Part shown: positions 10,340-20,091 of the stretch, piece by piece | Numbering within the stretch: the first letter of the stretch is position 1 | Layout: each line of letters opens with the position of its first letter | Assembly: GCA_907165275.2 (NCBI GenBank) | Contig: OU015660.1 | Coordinates: forward strand, 9,550,501-9,614,500 | Reading direction: 5' to 3' | DNA: 64,000 bases | DNA from: Zygaena filipendulae | Lineage: Eukaryota; Arthropoda; Insecta; Lepidoptera; Zygaenidae | Position numbers and translations under genes: made by a program | The notes under the pieces: model-generated | Seen by the model: only the letters and a program-made list of their open reading frames with translations | Told to the model about the DNA's origin: nothing | Database searches by the model: none

Positions 10340-13300
10340 ATGGCTCAACGGGAGAGGCGATCAAACGCTGGTAATCGCATGGCAAAGTTATTAGACGAGG
10401 AGGAGGAAGACGATTTTTATAAAACAACTTACGGTGGATTTGAAGAAATTGCGGAGGATCGAGACTACGTGTAAGTAATGACTTAACTTAATACAAATAT
10501 ACCTACTAAACGTAACTCGTATTTCCAATAGTTAGGTACCTTTAACGATTTAAATTCAATTGAATCGAGGTTATGTTAATTTAAGACTGCATTGTTCGTC
10601 CCATGTTCGTCCTCTGCCTGTGCTTGACGTCAGTTGGAACACCTTTGCGACGTTCCACGGTTCATGGCGAGCGCCTCCGCACGGTGGTCGGATTAGGCAT
10701 GAAACTAATTGTTTCATTTCCATTTGATGAAATTTCATATATCTTCCACAATAATTTTACAATTTACATGTATAATTTTTCACTGACATTGTTTTTAATT
10801 CTTACCGGGCTATTGTCATACTAGTTATTAAAAATATGTAAATAAATAATCTGTGAGTTGCCAAACAGCTACTACGATTTAGTCACAGCACTGGCAGCTA
10901 TTGAGAAACAAAGTTGCAAGTGCAACTTATGAAAATCATTTGATGTTATTTTTTTTACAAGCTACTAACATTTCTTATGTTCTATACCTAGGTGGTTTTT
11001 GTGGCAACATATAGCAGAGCACTATAGGTTTCTTATATTTTTGTTTTGGCTATAATTGTGTGTGATGCATTTTTTTAGTGTGTGTAACATTGAGAGCGCT
11101 CAGTTTCTATTGCAATGATGTTTACACACTAAAATGCCCTCATCGGTACATGTCACTACTACAGTCAGGGCAGAGGGGACTTGGAAAATAGACCCACTAT
11201 AGTAGTAATTTATACCATCTCCATCAGACTGTTGAAGTTGCGCAAAGCTTAGTTACAAAGTATCAAACACCAAAGTCAGTGGCTCATCCCTTTTTAAAAA
11301 CCTAAACATATAATATATTAAAAAGTAGAATAACACTTTAAACTAAACTTTTTTTTTTCAGAGAAGAGAAAGAAGCAGATGATGTTGTAGATTCTGATTT
11401 TGATATTGATGAGAACGATGACCCTGTCTCTGACCAAGAAACAGAAGAAAAACGTAAACGAAGAGTTGGCACAAAAGCTTACAAAGTGAGTTATCTATTT
11501 TTTCATGAAGTAAAGATCAATATTTTTTCATGTTAAGCAAGTAAGTGCTAAAACTTTCTATTAAAAACATATCCACTTCAAATTGCATAGAAATAGTAAC
11601 AGGTCAATCTTATCACATTTCTAGGATCCAAATAGAAAAAAGAAAACTGCAGATGTTACTCAACCCAAAAAAGAAGTAAAAGAAGTTCCAAAGAAACCTA
11701 AAGAAGAGAAAACTAAACAGGATAAAGCTGAAAAGTCATTTGATACATCGCTAAATGACAGTATAGGTAAAGTTAACACACACAGCATACACTCACACCT
11801 GAATTCTACATGAGTAGGCAGAACCTATATATTTTATTTTTAAAGGTTTTGGTTTTTCTTAATTTCCTGAAGTCCAGAATCATCTTAGGGGTTAAGAGTT
11901 TAAGGAAGTACAAAATATAAATATATCATAATATCATCACTAAAAATCATATTTATTCTTTAGGTAGGAAGTCAATAAGGCAAAGTACAGCTGTGAAGTC
12001 ATTAGAAACACAGCAGAGGATCAAGATCAGATCAGAGTTGAAGAAGAAGAAACCAAAAAAAGTGGAAGAAAGAATGCCCACACAGGAGGAATTGTTGGCT
12101 GAAGCAGTTATTACAGAAAAGGAAAACTTGGAAAGTCTAGGTGATTATTTTGTATTTTTTCATTTCCTCCTTATTACATACCTATATTTTGCAAAACCGC
12201 AGGGCACAGTTAGTAGGACATTAAATACACTTGTCTGCCGGGAAAATGTATGACTCTTAAAGAGATCCATTCCATTATAACCATAATATATAATATTTTA
12301 TATTATTAACAGCTATAATAGCAAATTTTATTTTATATACTAAATTTTAGTTACCTACCTATTCTTTATTAAACATTTACGGCCGCTCTCAGAGTCGTTT
12401 TAATTAGTAAAGTTAATTTTAAATAAAGATGTTAAAAACTAAACTGCCGCACACAGAGATGATCGGCCACACTCAGAGTCGTTTTAATGATTACTTAATT
12501 TTAAGTAAAGATTTTAAAACCAAATTTACGCAATAAGAGATGTTCATTAAATAATTAATGTTGGTTGGCATTTGACTAATTAAGTTAAATTTAGTTAAAT
12601 GGCAATTAACATTAACTTAATTAATGACTCTGACTGCGGGAATTTTGTTTTAAAAATCTTAACTTAAAATTGAGTAATCATTAAAACGACTCTGTGTAAT
12701 GAACGACTCTGAGTGCGGCCGTAAAATATATATTATCTGTGTATTGGTAATATACTGATGATTTTTTAAAAGTTTTTAATTTTTTGCGCGCAGCAGTAGT
12801 AAGTAAAAAAAAATAGCAAGCCTACTTTTGAACATGGATTTCCAAGAAAATGTGTACATTCCTTTGAATGTCATAAATGTGATGGCCTTCCTCTATACTC
12901 TTTAGCTATGGTATTTATTTAAAAACACACACCTAAACATCTGTTGCAGAAAAATTCGAGCAAATTGAATTGGAAAGAAAAAAAGTGCGTCCTGTCAAGA
13001 AGACAATCACTGGACCAGTTATAAAGTGAGCTATAGATATCTTTATGTTAACAATCCATGAGGTCTTATTATCAGAAAGCATACAAAATCGAAAACAAGC
13101 AGATTTTTCAGGTGCCTCGCTTGGTTTCATAGTCTTTTGTTTCTTTTCAACCAGCTTACTGTAAGAGGGCTTATGTCTGATAGAGCTACATATAATTAGC
13201 GGTTATTTACCTTGTCGGGAAATAACATTTTGTTTTAAAAAACCCGCAATAATTATCTCCAAGAAAGTTTTGTCAGGGATGCCATAATATGTCTGTAAAT

Positions 13301-16300
13301 TGAACAACTCTTAGAATCGGTTCAGTAGTTCCAGATATTATACCCATCCAGACATTATATTACATACAATCCCAACCCTACAAGAGAACTTTCCTCTGTT
13401 TAGCATGTTTAATCTTAAAAATTGCTTCGTTTTCCAGGTTACACTCGTTCGCTGTACCGGTAGAGAAGTCAGAAAGTACAGCGTTGCCACCGGTGACGGA
13501 TGTCACGTTGAGTGAACTGATTAAAAACGAAGACGGTGAGTGCTTTAAGCTACTTGCTCTATGAGCCCTTTTACACTAACGTTTGTCAATGAATTTGCAG
13601 AGCATAATAATATGTCTCATCCACTGTCATGACCGACTACTGATCTAGCTATATATATATGTATGCATACAGGTTGAATTTTTGAGACGGAACAGTAAGG
13701 GCAGGTACCTTAACCGTTATAGTTAGAGGAAAACGCTTTCCATATATTTTTAAGATATTCTGAACTGCATTTACAGATTTTGGAAAAAATGTACCGCCAC
13801 ACTCAGAGTCGACTTTAATGATTACTTAGTTAAGTATAGATTTTTAAAACAAAACTTTAACTAAGTAATCATTAATGTCGACTCTGTGTCCGGGGTTAGC
13901 CCCTTACTGACCCGTCTTAAATTTCCACCCTGTATTTGGTAGTTCTTATCAAATAGTTCATGTATTTTCGCGTAAAGGACGCAATCTTTAAAGTTGGCTA
14001 TGGAAATTGGTGTTTGATCTCTTTTCAAATAGAAACACAGATTTCAAGGTGTTAGTAATTTAACCATTTTCGTGTGAAACGTGGGTAAAACCGCTTAGTA
14101 TACATAACTTTTTGGTAGCTATGCTAACGCCGGATATAAACGATGTGTCAATGGAGAGCCCTAGAAAGGAGGCGCCGCCGGACGCTTCGCGCGGGATCGA
14201 CGACGCTGAAGTCAAAGTCGATGTGATCGGACCCGACGACGAGATAAAAGTCGACGTTGTCAAGTTAGTATTAACACAGCGGATAGACTGAATCCTCACT
14301 ACTATGTATGTTTGTTTGTTACGCTTTCACGCTTCAACGGCTCAATCAAACGGGGCAACAAATTTTGCCTACACGTTGTCACGGATACAGGGAAGAACAT
14401 AGGGTACTTTTTGTCCCGGGACTCCCGCGGGAACTCTGAAATTTACGCGCGGGGAACGGCTAGTGTAGTTATAAAAGCCACTAAGAATATACTATTATTA
14501 CTCTTACCGCTGCACTCAGAGTCGACTTTAATGATTACATAGTTAAGTATAGATTTTTAAAACAAAACTGCTGCAATCAGACAAGTTTAATAAATTAATA
14601 TTAATTGGCATTTAACTAATTAAGTTACATCTCATTAAATGCCAATTAACATTAATTCACTGAACGTCTCTGATTTCGGCAGTTTTGTTTTAAAAATCTA
14701 TACTTAACTAAGTAATCCTTAAAGTCGACTCTGAGTGCGGCGGTTAATTTAGGTTTGTTATTAGAATACTAGTGTCAATTAGAGTTATTTTGAAATTTTA
14801 ATTGTTTTGGCGTTGAAAGGGGTAATTTTGAAGAAAAGTTTTAATGGAAGTGTCTTTAGTTTTAAATTGAGTCAGAGAAATCAGTATTTGGTGTTCACAC
14901 ATATCAGTATTTCAGGGTTCTTGGTAATTCAAAACCTATTAAGGTGAAAGTTATGAAACCGAAGGGATCAGCTGTGACATACTATCAATTTATTTTCAAT
15001 TCACTTGCTATATCGGTCATTTCGTAACTAACAAACTTAATTTTTTGTACAGCAAAGACGACAAACCGAAAATCAAGCGCGACAACGTGACGTATTACGA
15101 GAGGACGCTGCTGTCGTTCGAAAACGACATCAAGGACAGAGCCTACAACTCGTGCTTCCCGAAGAGGCACCCGAAGAAGCCGCGTCTCATGCTGTGCGCC
15201 GTCACCAAGTGAGTCCTGGGGCACGAACAGGAGATTGGTTCTTGAATCGCTCGAATATCTTAAGTGAAATCAATATTGTCGCATGTGAAATTCAATTCAC
15301 TGAATCCCATTTTGTCATATTTTTGAATCATTCAAATGCGATGTTGCTGTTTTCTTTTTTTTCTTTTTTTTTCTCTTCTTTTTGGACTCAAAATGTTGCT
15401 GTTTTCTGAAACTCCTTTAGATTTGTTACATTTGACGCGGAATATTTAAAAACCGGAAGGTAACTTTCATAGATTTTCATAAAACGGTACTTAATCGGAC
15501 TTGAAACGAAACGTTCTTGATGTTGTCAACCTATCAATCATGTCAAATTATGAAAATGACATTATGCCACTAAACGTCAAACTTTCGATCGATGAATTCC
15601 TCAGAAGAATAATATTCTTCTGAGATAAATTCAAATAAGGGTGGTTTGCAGAATTGACGTGTAATGAAATTTCAAAAATACAATTTCACGCATTTGCACG
15701 CGAATCTTGTGATTCCGTGTGTGAATAGTAATTCGAGCGATTCAAAAATCGATCTCCTGAACCGTAGATACTATAGATGTGCAATCGATCCGGTGCTTGG
15801 GTATAAACACGATACAAGCTAGCCTTTTACGGTCTCTCATCGAGTTTAAACCCGTAAATGGCGGGCTTTTATCGGGTTCAAACCCAAACACAATGGGGAT
15901 GTTGACTACATTTGAAAATCAAAATTCTAATCAATCCGTCAGTTAGAAAATAAAAAAACAATAGACACGTATTTTTTGGTTTTTCAAATAAATTAAAATA
16001 TACAGAGGTAAAGCGCATTAAAGAAAATAAAAAACAATAGACACGTATTTTTTCCTTTTTAAATAAATTAAAATATACAGAGATAAAGCGCATTAAAGTT
16101 TAGGGTGAGGGGGTCGTGACGTCACTAACCGCTAAAACCGCCATACAAACTGTCCGAATAGTGACGTCACGCGAAATTTCAACTCAATGTATCGCCGTTA
16201 TTTTTTGATTATGTAAAAAAATTAAAAATACGTGTCCAATATTTTTTATTAATCTACAAGACGGGCTAAAAAAAAATTAGTCAACATGCCCATTCTCATT

Positions 16301-17088
16301 TTCTTTCAATACTCAATACTATTTTAAATCCGAATGTGAGTTGCTCGTTTGTGACGCCTTTACGCTTTTTCTACACATCAGATCATCATGAAATGGCCCA
16401 CCCCACATCTGTACACACTTGTATATACAGTAAGATGTGGTAAAACTAGCTGCAAATATTTACACGGCTGAAAGTATATATACGTTATAGCAAACAGAAT
16501 AATCGAAAAAATAATGTTATAAGTTTGGTGGTTTTGAGGAAAATAACGATTAAAAAAACGTCATCCTGAACTAGCTGTTTTCCGCAGTTTTATACGTGTA
16601 AATTTGGGAGTTCTAGCGGTAATTCTGGGATAAAGGGTACCCTTTATCCTTTTCTGTACCCCTGAAAATGTGTATACAAAAAATCAAAATGAAGCCGTGA
16701 TAAGCAACTAAACTCACGTACGCATTTATAATATTATTTAGAATATAAAAGCGAATTGATCTCTAAAGCTGAAATTTGTCAGGTAGTTTTTTATTAGTAG
16801 TAGACGTTTATAGAAGGATTTTCTTTCTTTCCTTTTTATTCCTGTGAGTTGTTGTTACTGCGTGGTTTTTAAATTTTTTTTTTTTTTCTTGCTAGAAAAC
16901 CAGCCCGCTACATAGACCCGATAACGAAACTGCCGTACAGAAGTGTCGACGCGTTCCGAATCATACGCGAGGCGTACTACCAGCAGCTGGAGGCGAGGGG
17001 CGACCGCAGCGACCCGCAGGTGGCCGCCTGGCTGCAGCACAGGCGGGCGAACGCGAGCTCCACATACGTGCAGATACATATTAAGTGA
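10340..17088 (+). CDS. Vps72: Vps72 / YL-1, SWR1/SRCAP complex H2A.Z-binding subunit (9 exons)
   Basis: Coding exons: 10340-10470, 11362-11485, 11625-11766, 11964-12140, 12950-13025, 13438-13535, 14119-14263, 15053-15208, 16896-17088. The sum is 1242 nt (413 codons plus TGA), with GT-AG borders and matching phases throughout. The N-terminus (SNAGNRMAKLLDEEEEDDFY, then TYGGF) and the acidic DSDFDIDENDDP block match the YL1 N-terminal region that binds H2A.Z-H2B. Exon 4 has RKSIRQSTA and MPTQEELLAEA, exon 5 ends with GPVIK, exon 8 has LCAVT and exon 9 has YIDPITKLPYRSVDAFRIIR, the YL1 C-terminal domain. The protein is nuclear and hands H2A.Z to the chromatin remodeler (family knowledge). It is slightly longer than the human protein (364 residues). 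The middle exons 6-7 (ALPPVTDVTLSELIKNED, then a VKVDV-rich part) are less conserved, so their borders are the least certain. Confidence 0.92.
12376..12725. mobile_element. Self-complementary MITE (CACTCAGAGTCG family), nested double copy, Vps72 intron 4
   Basis: Ends TTTACGGCCGC and GCGGCCGTAAA face each other, followed inward by CTCAGAGTCGTTTTAAT and its inverse. A second start of the same element (CACACTCAGAGTCGTTTTAA) lies inside at about 12468, so one copy seems to have landed in another. The centre again pairs with itself (GGCATTTGACTAATTAAGTT with AGTTAAATGGCAATT). Non-coding. Confidence 0.75.
13792..13898. mobile_element. Short deletion derivative of the CACTCAGAGTCG MITE, Vps72 intron 6
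   Basis: The two outer arms (CTCAGAGTCGACTTTAATGA, and TCATTAATGTCGACTCTGTG) are joined almost directly around TTTAAAACAAAAC. The central block present in the other copies is missing. Arms of about 45 bp make this a near-perfect hairpin. Confidence 0.75.
14293..14464 (+). repeat. CCCGCGGG-type interspersed repeat in Vps72 intron 7
   Basis: Reads through TTTGTTTGTTACGCTTTCAC, CACGTTGTCACGGATACAGG, TCCCGCGGGAACTCTGAAAT and ends GGGGAACGGCTAGT. It matches the family copies listed elsewhere. Its 76-codon open frame (14312-14542) is a by-product. Confidence 0.8.
14505..14746. mobile_element. CACTCAGAGTCG MITE, full-length 242-bp copy, Vps72 intron 7
   Basis: Outer arms TACCGCTGCACTCAGAGTCG and GACTCTGAGTGCGGCGGTTA are inverted, and the arms extend to about 70 bp. 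A second palindrome sits in the centre (TTAATTGGCATTTAACTAAT with ATTAAATGCCAATTAAC). A close relative is at 37574-37824. Confidence 0.8.
15228..15759. mobile_element. GAATCGCTCGAAT foldback element in Vps72 intron 8
   Basis: The left end (CAGGAGATTGGTTCTTGAAT, then CGCTCGAAT) and right end (ATTCGAGCGATTCAAAAATC, then GATCTCCTG) are inverted. The interior carries further GAATTCAATTCAC-type inverted pieces and a T-rich stretch. It belongs with the two elements at 39691-39986. Confidence 0.6.
15895..16291. mobile_element. TGACGTCA-bearing TIR element, copy 1 (Vps72 intron 8)
   Basis: Begins GGGGATGTTGACTAC and ends TTAGTCAACATGCCCA, with inner GTCAGTTAG and GACGGGCTA remnants of the ends. It contains GTGACGTCAC at both sides of the GCCATACAAACTGTC core. 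A stretch of about 65 bp (AATAGACACGTATTTTTT through GATAAAGCGCATTAAAG) is duplicated, making this copy longer than the usual 323 bp. Confidence 0.8.
16569..16700 (-). repeat. CCCGCGGG-type interspersed repeat, diverged copy in Vps72 intron 8
   Basis: Starts AACTAGCTGTTTTCCGCAGT and continues through GGGTACCCTTTATCC and TACCCCTGAAAATGTGTA, the inverse of the family pattern, with many substitutions. Confidence 0.65.
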
Positions 17089-17461
17089 ATGGGTATATTC
17101 ATGCAAACAACTGTTCGAATTGCGATGTGTTACACTGACATGAGGTAGTGCCATGTCTCTGGATCTGTCAAACAGCTGTCAAACGACGATTTCAGTTGTG
17201 ATTTGTTTTTCCGTTTGTCGATCGTTCCGTTTTTAAACTGGCGAACTTGGTTTCAAATCAATTATTGTAAAGTATACTGCTCTTTCGTGCCAAGCAACTT
17301 GGCGTTTTCAAAAAAAGCTAATAACAACCTAATATTTCAAAGAACTTCTGACTGTCATTTTTGACAAACGAAAACCTGTTCAAATTGTTTTCATTCTTAC
17401 AATCGTAATCATTAAGAACAGTCGTGTGCACGCTTACGAACGTATTGACCGTTTGCACAAA

Positions 17462-17611
17462 ATGGACCGCACCCAAGAATCGCTGTTCGCTGTTCGTCGG
17501 CGGTTAGAGTTGAAATTTAATCGTGCAGCGCTAGATAGACTATATTTAACAGCATTCTCACCACCGTCTGCGAACCAGAATGCTAAGCCGGATGTCGCAG
17601 GTAGCGGATAA
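17462..17611 (+). CDS. Possible small ORF (49 aa) in the Vps72 3' region
   Basis: The ATG has a good insect start context (ACAAAATGG). The frame encodes MDRTQESLFAVRRRLELKFN and ends with TAA after DVAGSG. Codon usage looks more coding-like than the flanks, and an AATAAA follows 75 nt later (17686-17691). I do not recognise the peptide. It could be a downstream cistron on the Vps72 mRNA, a short independent gene, or chance. There are no domains, signal peptide or membrane segment. Confidence 0.25.
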   Translation: MDRTQESLFAVRRRLELKFNRAALDRLYLTAFSPPSANQNAKPDVAGSG

Positions 17612-17685
17612 ACCAGTGCAGGGCCTGTAGAAAATTCTTTCTAGGAGCTTTTGTTTTGCTTCAAGTTATTAAGTTTATGATATTA

Positions 17686-17691
17686 AATAAA
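17686..17691 (+). terminator. Candidate Vps72 polyadenylation signal
   Basis: AATAAA about 600 nt after the Vps72 stop, followed by a GT/T-rich stretch (GTGTTCTGGATTTTATTTGG), a usual 3' processing context. Confidence 0.5.
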
Positions 17692-17759
17692 ACGAATCTG
17701 TCACAAAGTGTTCTGGATTTTATTTGGATATATTAAAAAAAAAACGATTTGTGGTGGGC

Positions 17760-18355
17760 CCAACGCTCACTTTTTGAAATGTGTCCACTAAAATTTTTAA
17801 TTATATAATATTTATTTATTTTATTTAAGTAAATATGTATACAGTTTTTGTACTTAATACAACTTTTAACTTGTGGGTTTATCTAAACATTGAAATTCAT
17901 CGACAACACTACTTACTTTATACCGAAACAAAGTCATACTTATTTACTTAAGCGACACTCTGAGCGTAATTTACAATAGTAAGGACATGAGGTAACTAGA
18001 AAGTGAATGGAATGACAACCAAAAATATCCACCCACATCGCCGGTTGCTCGCCGGTTGCAAGTTTTTTTTTTTCTGGTTCGAGTCATTTATTTATTTTAT
18101 TTATTTTTATTTTATACATAGTTAAACATTTAGATACTTACTCTTTTGTGGTAATAATATTTTCACGCTTCTATCGAAATTGGTAATTTTTTTAAGGTCA
18201 GAAAACGTTGTTACGCGGAGCCCGTAGCATTTGCTACTCTTGATACGTGACTTTAGATGGGCAATTAAGCCGGTGCTTGGGCTTTGGTCTATGCCCAGGC
18301 GTTTACGGTCTTTTATCGAGTTTAAACCCAGCGTTTTAACCGGGTTGATATGTGT
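17760..18355. other. AT-rich intergenic stretch with minor repeats
   Basis: No gene seen. Contains a short tandem CGCCGGTTGCTCGCCGGTTG (about 18040-18060), an ATTT-rich tail (18086-18116) and a TTTAAACCC-type repeat fragment (about 18245-18355). Confidence 0.5.
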
Positions 18356-18510
18356 GGCTAATCCGCCACTGGTTCGATCCCGCCTTAGGGTATACATTCA
18401 TATTGTGTTTACATTAAGTTTGTATAGTATGTACATTGTAGGTAAATATTATAAGTACAAGCTTTATATCTATCAGTTGTGTTACAGGTAGCCATAGTAG
18501 TTACTAGCTA
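18356..18510 (+). repeat. Probable SINE fragment with a box-B-like sequence
   Basis: CCACTGGTTCGATCCCGCC resembles the B box of a tRNA-derived Pol III promoter. It is followed by an AT-rich body (ATTCATATTGTGTTTACATT) typical of insect SINEs. No A box is evident, so the 5' end may be truncated. Confidence 0.4.
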
Positions 18511-18537
18511 GTACAAGCTCTGCTTAGTGTAACACGT

Positions 18538-18774
18538 GGGCCCTTATTCACTATGACCATAACACGTCGCGTTAAGATAAGACGCCACAAGAACTGTTTT
18601 TCCCTCGCGATCAAAGAAGTTTCACTTTACAAAAATACTACTTTTACAACGTGTGTAATGGTATACAGAATAATATTAATTTCTAATATTTTGTCACCTG
18701 GAGCGGTGGGAATTGTGTTTTTAGGACGCGTGTTATGAGCAAGGAATGTTGTTGGTCATAGAGAATAAGGGCCC
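18538..18774. mobile_element. MITE with GGGCCCTTATTCxCTATGACC inverted ends
   Basis: The left end GGGCCCTTATTCACTATGAC and the right end GGTCATAGAGAATAAGGGCC are inverted with one mismatch. At 237 bp it is non-coding and directly abuts the hairpin element that follows. No clear target duplication. Confidence 0.75.
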
Positions 18775-18775
18775 A

Positions 18776-18914
18776 GGGGGGCTAAGATGCGCAAGACGAC
18801 AAAATTTTATCGAGCCATTTTATCGATTCTCGTCGACAAAGCCATACAATATGTCGACGAGAATCGATAAAATGGCTCTATAAAATTTTGTCGTCTTGCG
18901 CATCTTAGCCCCCC
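18776..18914. repeat. Near-perfect hairpin, 63-bp arms, 13-nt loop
   Basis: The left arm 18776-18838 starts GGGGGGCTAAGATGCGCAAG and the right arm 18852-18914 is its inverse with a single mismatch (62 of 63 positions). The spacer is AAGCCATACAATA. A third, partial copy of the arm in left orientation follows at about 18919-18971 (GAGCTAAGACATGATAAAAT and so on). It could be a very young MITE or a dsRNA-forming unit. Confidence 0.9.
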
Positions 18915-19950
18915 AGCAGAGCTAAGACATGATAAAATTTTATCGAGCCATTTTATCGATTCTCGTCGACATATTATATCGCTTTGTCTACCAGTGGTAA
19001 CATGGCAGCAAATATGTTTAACCGAATCTAGTTTTAACTCAATACCCAACTACTGGATTTTTTTGCTTGGACGCCCACAAATATATGTCGTATCGACAAT
19101 TTTATCTTTCGTCCGACAAACATATCGTGGCGCGCATCTTAGCTATGCACTTGCACGTGTCGCTGTGCCTGTGTGAGAATGTCCAAACATTTTGTGTGGT
19201 CGAGAGCCGAGACAGTGATTCATATTTTTATGTTAGGTTCTCGAATTCACGTAGAAATGGAAGGGAACTGTACGGTACAGCTAGTTGTGAAATAAATTAT
19301 TAGAAACCTAACTTAATGTATGATTGAAATGTTTTGAATTTCTTGTACTTTAATGTTGGTAAAATTGTAGTTTTACAGAGTGAATACAACATATTATATT
19401 TGTAAAAGTCATTGATTTAAGTACTTATAGATTTTTAGTTGATGTTTTGAGACTTAAAATTCATTCACACTCATTCAAATGTTCATAATTATTAATTATG
19501 TCCAACTGTATATTTTCGCAGGGAAATAAAGTTTTGTAATTTGAAAATATTTGACTTTGTTTTTTTTTTTAATGTTCATATTAATTTGGTAATGTTGTTA
19601 GTGAACTCGCGTTGAAACTACTGAATAGATTTCTATGAAATTATCATGTAGGTAGATTGATAGGTTTTTGATACTTGTCATCCTGGTACGAGTATAATAA
19701 AGCGTTCCTGAGGGTATCCCGAAATTTATGCAGAGAAATAGCTAAATAAATAATAAATGCACTATTAAAATTTCTTGTATCTTTATTTGTCAAATAAATT
19801 ATTATTTATTATGCTTAACTAATAGAGTACATTATGAATTTTAAAATAGATTCATTAGCTGTACAAACTGTACACGATTTATTTCCTTAAAGCAATGATA
19901 TTTACTATACTATAATACTTATAATATCATTGCCTTAAAGTGGTAATGTA
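18915..19950. other. Intergenic region between Vps72 and the minus-strand gene
   Basis: Starts with the partial hairpin copy. The open frames at 18994-19303 are short and not conserved-looking. An AATAAA on the plus strand lies at about 19525. The rest is AT-rich without recognisable features. Confidence 0.5.
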
Positions 19951-19951
19951 T

Positions 19952-19957
19952 TTTATT
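19952..19957 (-). terminator. Candidate polyadenylation signal of the filamin-like gene
   Basis: TTTATT on the plus strand, i.e. AATAAA on the minus strand, about 135 nt after the stop codon at 20092-20094. Confidence 0.55.
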
Positions 19958-20091
19958 TCTTTGATCAAGTAATTATGTTATTGCAAATAAGAATAATAAT
20001 AATCATCTTAAAGCTAAACGTAAGTATAAAATAAAATTAAAGACTGATTCTGATTTTCAAGACAATATCGTTGTCCTTGACATAAATTAAT

